In this document: positions 6,901 to 12,557 of the stretch, piece after piece
Layout of the letters: every line of letters begins with the position of its first letter
Position numbering within the stretch: the first letter of the stretch is position 1
Source of the DNA: DATGZX01 sp035296965
GTDB lineage: Bacteria; Planctomycetota; Planctomycetia; Gemmatales; Gemmataceae
NCBI GenBank assembly: GCA_035296965.1
Contig: DATGZX010000172.1
Span: 1 to 16,107, forward strand
Reading direction: 5' to 3'
DNA length: 16,107 nt
Notes under the pieces: generated by a model
The model's database searches: none
Told to the model about the DNA's origin: nothing
The model's input: only the letters and a program-made list of their open reading frames with translations
Position numbers and translations under genes: made by a program

Positions 6901-8004
6901 ATGAACACCCCCGAACGCCACTGGATGCAGCGTGCTCTCGAGCTTGCCGAGCGCGGCCGCGGCCATGTCGAGCCCAATCCGCTCGTGGGGGCCGTCGTCG
7001 TTTGCGACGGCCGCCTGGTGGGTGAAGGCTGGCATCAGGCCTATGGCCAGGCTCATGCCGAGATAAACGCCCTTGCCGCCGCCGGCGCGGCAGCGCGCGG
7101 CGGCACACTCTACGTCACCCTCGAACCCTGCTGCCACCACGGCAAGACCCCTCCTTGCACTGACGCGGTCCTCCGCGCCGGCCTTCGCCGGGTCGTCCTG
7201 GCGATGCTCGACCCCTTCCCCCAGGTTTCCGGCCAAGGAGCAGCCTTCCTGCGCGCCGCCGGTATCGAGGTCGAAACCAATGCCGCCCTAGACGAAGCCC
7301 GCCGGCTGAACGCTCCCTACCTCAAGCTGCTGGCCAAGGGACAGCCGTATGTCCATGCGAAATGGGCCATGAGCCTCGACGGCAAAATCGCCAGCGCAAC
7401 CGGCAAATCGAAGTGGATCAGCAACAAAGCGTCGCGCGGCTACGTGCACACCCTGCGGGGCCTTATGGATGCGATCATTGTCGGCGGCAATACGGTCAGG
7501 CGCGACGATCCCCTCCTGACAGTCCGCCCACCCGGACCGCGCACGCCCGTCCGCATCGTCCTCAGCCGCCCTGCCCACCTTGCCCCCACCAGTCAATTGG
7601 TCCGCACGGCCCACAAGGCGCCGGCCCTCGTCGTCAGCGCCATGCCGCTCGAGGCCGAAGCAGCGCAGCTTCTCCAGGCAGCCGGTTGCGAGGTGCTCTC
7701 CATCCCGGCCGCGGACCCCGCCGCCCAGGTCCGGTTCCTGCTCGACGAGCTGGGCCGGCGGCGCATGACGAATGTGCTTGTGGAGGGAGGATCCGAAGTG
7801 CTCGGCAGCTTCCGCGATGCCGGCGCGATCGACGAAGTGCATGTCTTCATCGCCCCACGCCTGCTGGGCGGCGCCGCTGCCGTCAGCCCCATGGCCGGGC
7901 GCGGCGCGGACGAAATTGCCAGCTCCTTGTCGCTAGCCGAGTGGCATGTAGAAGAGATCGCCGGCGACTTGCTGGTGCATGGCCGGGTCAGCCAGGCCCG
8001 ATGA
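6901..8004 (+). CDS. ribD: Riboflavin biosynthesis protein RibD (deaminase/reductase)
   Basis: A bifunctional cytoplasmic enzyme for two successive steps of riboflavin synthesis: deamination of 2,5-diamino-6-ribosylamino-4-pyrimidinone 5'-phosphate, then NADPH-dependent reduction of the ribosyl chain. The N-terminal deaminase shows the zinc site His52-Ala-Glu54 and Cys77...Cys86 (PCCHHGKTPPC), with PNPLVGAVVV before it. The C-terminal reductase begins near residue 148 with HAKWAMSLDGKIA and has GKSKWISNKASR, VGGNTVRRDDPLLTVR and VLVEGGSEVLGSF. Length (367 aa) is normal. ATG 6901 places the first conserved residues correctly; a TTG at 6880 would add only seven. No clear ribosome-binding site precedes it. 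No other rib gene is adjacent. Its last 17 bases overlap the convergent gene. Confidence 0.97.
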   Translation: MNTPERHWMQRALELAERGRGHVEPNPLVGAVVVCDGRLVGEGWHQAYGQAHAEINALAAAGAAARGGTLYVTLEPCCHHGKTPPCTDAVLRAGLRRVVLAMLDPFPQVSGQGAAFLRAAGIEVETNAALDEARRLNAPYLKLLAKGQPYVHAKWAMSLDGKIASATGKSKWISNKASRGYVHTLRGLMDAIIVGGNTVRRDDPLLTVRPPGPRTPVRIVLSRPAHLAPTSQLVRTAHKAPALVVSAMPLEAEAAQLLQAAGCEVLSIPAADPAAQVRFLLDELGRRRMTNVLVEGGSEVLGSFRDAGAIDEVHVFIAPRLLGGAAAVSPMAGRGADEIASSLSLAEWHVEEIAGDLLVHGRVSQAR

Positions 8005-8788
8005 AGCGCCGCAGAAAGCCCACGCCGTTGGCCACATCCGCGCGGCGATCGTCGCCCAGTTCGCGTTCGACGGTTAGCCAACCGCGGTAGTCGATTTCCT
8101 CGAGCACGCTGAGCAGCCGCATCCAGTCGATGTCGCCATTTCCCAGCGCCACCTCCTGGCCCGCCCGGCTCGCCCCGGCCAACCGGGCATCCTTGGCCTT
8201 CGCATAGACGACCCGGCCCTGCAATTCCTGGCCGCTCTCATACGGATCGAAGCCATTGATCAGCAGGTTGGCCGGGTCGAAGTTGACGCCCAGCCCGCCG
8301 CTATCGAAGCGCTGCAGAAACTCCTGAACGCTCTTCCCCGCGTTCAACCCTGTTTCCAGGGCCAGGACCGTCCCCGTGCGATCGCCATGATGCCCCAGCG
8401 CGAGCAGCGCCTCGGTCAGGAGCCCCGCCCTCCCCGACTGCAGATCCTCGGGAATCCGCCCGGCCTGGATCAACACGAGGCGTGCCCCCAGGTCGAAACT
8501 CAGGCTCATCACCTGCTTGACATGATCGATGCGCGCCTGCTGGCCCTCGGCCACATCGAGTCCCTGCCGCAAGGGACAACCCAGTGCCGCCAGCTCGAGG
8601 TTATGCGAGCGCAGCAAATTGGTAAACTCGCGCCGCCCCGTCTGCGAAAGTGCCCGCGGCGCCAGATCGCCGACCGCATCGACCTGCACGCCCGCGACAC
8701 TCAGCCGCTGGATTTCCTCCAAGCCGCTGCGGAACGACAATCCCAGCGAGTCGAGGCTGACACCAATTCGCAAATGCTTGGGGCCCAT
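7988..8788 (-). CDS. Sugar phosphate isomerase/epimerase family protein (xylose-isomerase-like TIM barrel)
   Basis: The 266-residue product shows the AP-endonuclease-2/xylose-isomerase-like barrel pattern: strand 1 RIGVSLDSLG, GVQVDAVGDLAP, a GARLVLIQAG strand, TVLALETG with a likely metal-binding Glu, GLGVNFDPANLLINGFDP, VYAKAKDARL, and the closing LGNGDIDWMRLLSVLEEIDYRGWLTVERE in pieces. Such enzymes use a divalent metal to isomerise or epimerise small sugars; planctomycetes have many paralogues, so the substrate cannot be named. It lacks a signal peptide and is likely cytoplasmic. ATG 8788 has GGAG about 8 bases upstream, within the palindrome ACTCCGGAGT. Its end overlaps ribD tail-to-tail. 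Confidence 0.9.
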   Translation of the reverse strand: MGPKHLRIGVSLDSLGLSFRSGLEEIQRLSVAGVQVDAVGDLAPRALSQTGRREFTNLLRSHNLELAALGCPLRQGLDVAEGQQARIDHVKQVMSLSFDLGARLVLIQAGRIPEDLQSGRAGLLTEALLALGHHGDRTGTVLALETGLNAGKSVQEFLQRFDSGGLGVNFDPANLLINGFDPYESGQELQGRVVYAKAKDARLAGASRAGQEVALGNGDIDWMRLLSVLEEIDYRGWLTVERELGDDRRADVANGVGFLRRFIGPG

Positions 8789-8819
8789 GGCAAGACTCCG
8801 GAGTAGGGGCGAGAGGCTA

Positions 8820-8844
8820 GGGGCTAGGGGCTAGGGGACCGGGG
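8820..8844 (+). other. G-quadruplex motif
   Basis: Four GGGG runs (8820-8823, 8827-8830, 8834-8837, 8841-8844) are separated by loops CTA, CTA and ACC. This is an ideal (G4N3)3G4 pattern. It lies 32 bases upstream of the isomerase start, on the template strand for that gene. It also forms a tandem GGGGCTA repeat, so it may have arisen by slippage. Confidence 0.7.
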
Positions 8845-8900
8845 AAATTGTTGAGTGACGCATATCTATTCCACGCGCGTAGGTACGAGGAAAGCACAGC

Positions 8901-9000
8901 GTTTGGCCGCGAGCCAGCGGCGAGCGTGTCGACTCTGCAACGACAAGATCCCCTAATGTTCGCGCGCTCCTCACTGGGTCGCGGTTAAACGAAACCGGCC
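8901..9000. repeat. Hairpin element, copy A
   Basis: By direct alignment this 100-bp unit is about 85% identical to 9061-9160. It carries the arms GCGAGCCAGCGGCGAGCG and, inverted, GGGTCGCGGTTAAACGA; pairing in this copy is eroded by several mismatches. No coding capacity was seen. It looks like a planctomycete REP- or MITE-type repeat. Confidence 0.75.
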
Positions 9001-9060
9001 TCCGGGCGCGGAGTTCCAGACAGCAAGGATACAGCATGTGCAGCCGGTCTGCACCATATC

Positions 9061-9160
9061 GTTTAAGCGCGAGCCAGCGGCGAGCGCATCGACTGTGCAA
9101 CGACAGGATCCCCTCGTGTTCGCGCGCTCGCCGTTGGGTCGCGGTTAAACGAGATCGGCC
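9061..9160. repeat. Hairpin element, copy B
   Basis: This copy is exactly 160 bp after copy A. Arms 9059-9087 and 9124-9152 are inverted repeats with 26 of 29 positions paired, leaving a 36-base loop. A strong long hairpin is predicted in either strand. The better-kept stem suggests copy B is younger or under selection. Confidence 0.8.
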
Positions 9161-9193
9161 TGCGCAAGCGGGATCGCCAGTTGCGTGCGCCCT

Positions 9194-9508
9194 GCCTCCG
9201 CTTGCGTCCCTACCCTGAAGGGGTTGCATCACAAAGCCCAGGGTAAGCGGAGCGCCACCCTGGGATAACAGGGATCTCTAGAGGTGTCTACCCCGGAGGG
9301 GTTGTAACGCCTATCTCCATCTCTGTTTCGCCCGCATTGCGTCACGGGATCTCACCGCGCTCGCCTCTCGATTCCCAACCTCGCTGTCACCGCCTCTGCG
9401 CGGTTGCCTCGGCCGGAGTCTTCGACGCCCCAGGTTCAAATTGAGCCATCGTTGGGGACGGCCCAGACTAGGTCTTCCGTACCGTCAACCCCAGGCACCC
9501 GGCGCGAG
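9194..9508. repeat. Flanking repeat, left copy (before the toxin-antitoxin pair)
   Basis: Two blocks recur behind the toxin gene: 9194-9256 matches 10350-10412 and 9416-9508 matches 10427-10519, each with only scattered mismatches. Here the blocks are separated by about 145 extra bases. Block one contains the perfect dyad CCCAGGGT (9237-9244)/ACCCTGGG (9257-9264). The motif at 9210-9228 (CTACCCTGAAGGGGTTGCA) recurs at 9288-9306 with three changes. Confidence 0.75.
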
Positions 9509-9532
9509 CACAGCTGAGGCTGAACACTCCGT

Positions 9533-9562
9533 TTGACATGAGCTCGCGCCGTTCGTTATGCT
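9533..9562 (+). promoter_or_regulatory. Sigma-70-type promoter of the toxin-antitoxin pair
   Basis: TTGACA (9533-9538), an 18-base spacer and TATGCT (9557-9562) form a good promoter 54 bases before the antitoxin ATG. It lies just outside the left flanking repeat. Confidence 0.6.
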
Positions 9563-9616
9563 GATCTCCTGAGAGGCGCGACCCACATACCAGACGGCAC
9601 CGGCCGGGGGAGTCCG

Positions 9617-9892
9617 ATGACGGTTACCGTGGATGACCAGGGACGAATTCAGTTGCCTGTAGAGATGCTCCGTCAACTGGGAGCCTCGTCGGGGTCGAAG
9701 CTCGACGTCGAAGCCGACGCGCGAGGCATCCTGTTGCGGCCCTCCGGACCTGCCAGCGAAAAATCACTTCTGGCATTCTTCGATGAAACGATTAGGGCAT
9801 TGCCGCCGGAAGTAGTTGCCGAGTGGCCCGCGGATGGCGCCGAAGAACACGACCACTACATTTATGGCACGCCGAAGAAAAGCGGCACGTGA
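9617..9892 (+). CDS. AbrB/MazE-type antitoxin
   Basis: A 91-residue protein whose first 45 residues form a SpoVT/AbrB swapped-hairpin DNA-binding domain: VTVDDQGRIQLPVEMLRQLG, then SGSKLDVEADARGILLRPSG. The C-terminal half (about 46-91, acidic, ending in EEHDHYIYGTPKK) would wrap the toxin and block its active site. Such antitoxins also repress their own promoter, often with the toxin. GGGGAG lies 4-5 bases before the ATG. It is followed after 6 bases by the PIN toxin, the standard antitoxin-first order. The domain call is secure from pattern; the partnership follows from adjacency. Confidence 0.9.
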   Translation: MTVTVDDQGRIQLPVEMLRQLGASSGSKLDVEADARGILLRPSGPASEKSLLAFFDETIRALPPEVVAEWPADGAEEHDHYIYGTPKKSGT

Positions 9893-9898
9893 GCGGCG

Positions 9899-10318
9899 AT
9901 GCGTGGCATTTTCGCCGATTCCTTTCACTGGATTGCTCTGGCCAGTCCCGCGGACGCCTGGCACGCGGAAGCCAGACGCCTGACTGAAGCCTTGGCCGGC
10001 GTTCCTCTGATCACCACCGAAGAAGTATTGATCGAGTTCTTGAACTGGTTTTCCAAACGCGGTTCTGCATCGCGCCGCCAGGGTGCGGCGTTGGTGCGGG
10101 GCATCATGGGGCTCGCGCACGTGCAGGTCATGCCCCAAACACACGAAGGCTTCGTGGCCGCACTTGACCTCTACGAGAAACGGATGGACAAACAATACAG
10201 CATGACCGACTGCATCTCGATGAACACCATGCGCTCGCTGGGGATCAGCGAAGTACTGACGCATGACGAACACTCCCGGCAGGACGGATTTCACATCCTC
10301 TTTGAACGAACGCATTGA
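9899..10318 (+). CDS. PIN-domain toxin (VapC-like ribonuclease)
   Basis: A 139-residue PIN-domain protein. The four acidic positions that bind divalent metal are visible: Asp7 (FADSFHWIALASP), Glu46 (TTEEVLIEFLNWF), Asp104 (SMTDCISMNTMRSLGI) and Asp123 (VLTHDEHSRQDGF). PIN toxins of this kind cut RNA, typically tRNA or rRNA loops, and stop growth when the antitoxin is lost. All acidic residues are intact, so it is likely active. It starts 6 bases after the antitoxin stop and should share its promoter at 9533. The SMTD form of the third motif is common in VapC-like proteins. The RNA target is not predictable. Confidence 0.92.
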   Translation: MRGIFADSFHWIALASPADAWHAEARRLTEALAGVPLITTEEVLIEFLNWFSKRGSASRRQGAALVRGIMGLAHVQVMPQTHEGFVAALDLYEKRMDKQYSMTDCISMNTMRSLGISEVLTHDEHSRQDGFHILFERTH

Positions 10319-10349
10319 AGGCTTTAGGATGGCTCCCTGCGCGACTCCC

Positions 10350-10520
10350 GCCTGCGCTTGCGTCCAAAGCCTGAAACGGTTCGAATCCAAAGCCCAGGAT
10401 AAGTGGAGCGCCGGGTGCTTAAGGTGAAGTCTTCGACGCCCCAAGTTCAAGTTAAGCCATTGTTGGGGACGGTCAAAAGTGGGGCTTCCAGTACCGTCAG
10501 CCCCAGGCACCCAGCGCGGA
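10350..10520. repeat. Flanking repeat, right copy (behind the toxin gene)
   Basis: Counterpart of 9194-9508 in the same orientation, but with the two blocks nearly touching (10350-10412 and 10427-10519). Shared words include CGCTTGCGTCC, AAAGCCCAGG, GTCTTCGACGCCCCA and CCCCAGGCACCC. It starts 31 bases after the toxin stop. The CCCAGGGT dyad of the left copy is damaged here. Confidence 0.75.
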
Positions 10521-10612
10521 GTCAGGAGACTGCGGATGGCTGCACTGACCCGCATACAATAACCCATGCCCCGCCGCCCGTTCATGGGGGTCGTCAGCCG
10601 ACTTCAATCGTC

Positions 10613-11212
10613 ATGGCAATTCAACCGTGGAACCTTGTCTTTCTCGTCGGCTTCATTGCTTACTTGATTATTCGTGGCGTGTTTGCGCAGCGCACCAAAA
10701 GCAATGAGAAACTGCTCAGCCGGGCGGGTGCGGGAGATCGCACGCTTATATTCATCATGTTTGTGGGAGCGCTTCTCCTGCCGGTGGTCTATCTGGCTAC
10801 ACCCTGGCTCGCGTTCGCCGACTACCGCCTGCCTGCGTTCGCTCCGTGGTGTGGCGTGGCGCTGATGGTGGCAGCACTTTGGCTTTTCTGGCGCTCCCAT
10901 GCCGACCTGGGTCAGAACTGGTCGGTGACGTTGGAGCTACGCAACGGCCATCAAGTGGTCAGGCATGGCGTTTACCGCCGGATGCGCCATCCCATGTATG
11001 CCTCCATTTGGCTCTTTGGTCTCGCCCAGGGACTGCTGCTCGAGAATTGGCTTGCCGGCTGGTCCGCTCTCGTGGCGTTTGCCCCGATGTATTTTGTGCG
11101 CGTGCCTCGCGAAGAACACATGATGTGCGAGTTCTTCGGTCAGGAATATCGCGATTACATGCGGCAAACCGGCCGGCTATTCCCAGCCTTGCGCGTCAAG
11201 AACGATGCCTGA
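10613..11212 (+). CDS. Isoprenylcysteine-methyltransferase-like integral membrane protein
   Basis: A 199-residue membrane protein from ATG 10613 (MAIQPWNLVFLVGF); the frame is open further upstream but runs into the repeat. Helices are visible at about 6-22, 46-66, 77-92 and 135-163. The C-terminal half has the ICMT/phospholipid-methyltransferase-like signature: GVYRRMRHPMYASIWLFGLA, then REEHMMCEFFGQEYRDYMRQ and a terminal RLFPAL. That fold binds S-adenosylmethionine between membrane helices and cytoplasm. Bacteria lack prenylated proteins of the eukaryotic kind, so the acceptor is unknown. It stands alone, between the right flanking repeat and a hairpin cluster. Confidence 0.85.
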   Translation: MAIQPWNLVFLVGFIAYLIIRGVFAQRTKSNEKLLSRAGAGDRTLIFIMFVGALLLPVVYLATPWLAFADYRLPAFAPWCGVALMVAALWLFWRSHADLGQNWSVTLELRNGHQVVRHGVYRRMRHPMYASIWLFGLAQGLLLENWLAGWSALVAFAPMYFVRVPREEHMMCEFFGQEYRDYMRQTGRLFPALRVKNDA

Positions 11213-11292
11213 CAAGGCCCAACCGATGGAGCGTCTCGTTCCGCGGCGCGGCGAATGCCAAGGGTCGAAGCACGAGGCGACGCGCTCGGCGT

Positions 11293-11388
11293 AGGTCTGC
11301 GGACCTCGCCGCAACCGCCGACCGGAGGTCTCCTCTCGGGTTTGTGGAGACCTTCGGTCGGTCGGCGTGCGGGGTCAGGAGACCCGCG
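11293..11388. repeat. Cluster of three hairpins
   Basis: AGGTC-TGCG-GACCT (11293-11306) is followed by 15-base arms 11319-11333 and 11346-11360 (14 of 15 paired, 12-base loop), then GCGGGGTC-AGGA-GACCCGC (11368-11386). All three share GGTC/GACC cores. The whole gap 11213-11503 has no gene I can support; the hairpins look like a planctomycete intergenic repeat. Confidence 0.65.
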
Positions 11389-11503
11389 CAGAGCTCAATG
11401 TCGGCCCGTTTCCGGGCATCCGTCCCCCGAGGCAGCCGGGCAAAGGGACGCTACTGCCCTACCAGCGCCAGAGGCAAAGCCTGTCAAAATTGCCCATTAT
11501 CTC

Positions 11504-11532
11504 TTGACTTTGCAGCTTTCCTATCTTAGCAT
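11504..11532 (+). promoter_or_regulatory. Candidate promoter of the Tat-exported protein gene
   Basis: TTGACT (11504-11509), a 17-base spacer and TAGCAT (11527-11532) lie 54 bases before the ATG at 11587. Each box matches the consensus in four or five of six positions. Confidence 0.5.
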
Positions 11533-11586
11533 CCTCAAGCATTGTGTCATCTACAAGAGCTTGAGATTCGACAAGGGAGCCCACAA

Positions 11587-12390
11587 ATGACAAGTCGGCG
11601 TGATTTTCTGACTGCGCTGGGTCTGGGAGCGTCCACACTCGGCCTAACCGGACCCGTGTTTGGACGGGGTGGCTGGCGGCGGCGCACATGTCGTCCAGTG
11701 GACAACTCGTGTCCCCAAGCCGACACCTCCGCGTCTGACATGCACATGATGGTGAGACCAAGAGATCAACAAACTTGCACGTGGCTTTGCCCGAATGCGC
11801 TATTAGCGTATGCCAATAATCTGTACTATTACAACTGCTCGTGCTGTCCACAAGATGGCCTACCTGTCGGAGCAAGTTCCCCTTATTATTACGCACCTGT
11901 TGTTGGTTGCCCTGCGGGAGGCGCTGGCTGCATTGATCCCGCTCAAGGTATCGAGGTTGCCGGGCGCGGTATTCGCAAAGTGCAACTCCTACATATACCA
12001 TCATCAGGGACTGGGGTATCTCACTATCCGGACCCCAAACTTGGAACGAGTGCGGACAAGCATATCAACCAGCCGTGGTTGAACGGAATCTATGCCCAAA
12101 CATCGATGACCTTGCAAACGCCTCCGAATAATTTGCCTGCTCCAAAATACCTGGTGACTCATCCGAAATCAGGCAAGGCGCTCGCTTTGTATGAATTGAA
12201 TTACATATATACAAACCCTTTCGGGGCCCAGAGTCCACAGGTCCTTTGCATTGGCCAGGAGGTGACCGACTCTGTCGTCGGGCTGCCGGCTGCAGATGAG
12301 TATGGCATACCATATGCCGGGACCACACCATTCTATCATCTCATTTACTACAAAAACAACATCTACAACACGGCGATTGCGACTCCTTGA
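11587..12390 (+). CDS. Cysteine-rich Tat-exported protein, unknown function
   Basis: A 267-residue protein starting at ATG 11587, with AAGGGAG about 8 bases upstream. Residues 3-8 (SRRDFL) and the following hydrophobic run LTALGLGASTLGLTG form a twin-arginine signal, so the protein is probably exported folded. The cleavage site is unclear because no A-X-A follows; a cut near FGRGG is possible. Ten cysteines are spread over the mature part, seven of them between residues 35 and 87, including CTWLC (64-68) and CSCC (84-87). This suggests disulfides or a metal site. Tyr and Asn are abundant. I do not recognise a family. Codon use is less GC-biased than in neighbouring genes, consistent with a recently acquired or lineage-specific gene. 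Confidence 0.8.
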   Translation: MTSRRDFLTALGLGASTLGLTGPVFGRGGWRRRTCRPVDNSCPQADTSASDMHMMVRPRDQQTCTWLCPNALLAYANNLYYYNCSCCPQDGLPVGASSPYYYAPVVGCPAGGAGCIDPAQGIEVAGRGIRKVQLLHIPSSGTGVSHYPDPKLGTSADKHINQPWLNGIYAQTSMTLQTPPNNLPAPKYLVTHPKSGKALALYELNYIYTNPFGAQSPQVLCIGQEVTDSVVGLPAADEYGIPYAGTTPFYHLIYYKNNIYNTAIATP

Positions 12391-12557
12391 TAGACGAAGG
12401 CCGCCACGGAATAGACGCGATCTCATAAAGTGTGGTTGAAGAAGGGGGCTCGCCTCCCTGTGAAACAGAACGACTTCGTTCATGCATGAGCGCCCCAGCC
12501 GGAACTGGCACAATATGGGTCTGCTCCCTTTTTCAACGCGCTCTCGGCTCTTGCCAA

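Noticed and set aside
8901..9160. A CRISPR array
   Set aside because: Only two units of about 100 bp with internal arms and imperfect identity; CRISPR repeats are short and near-identical, and no cas gene is present.
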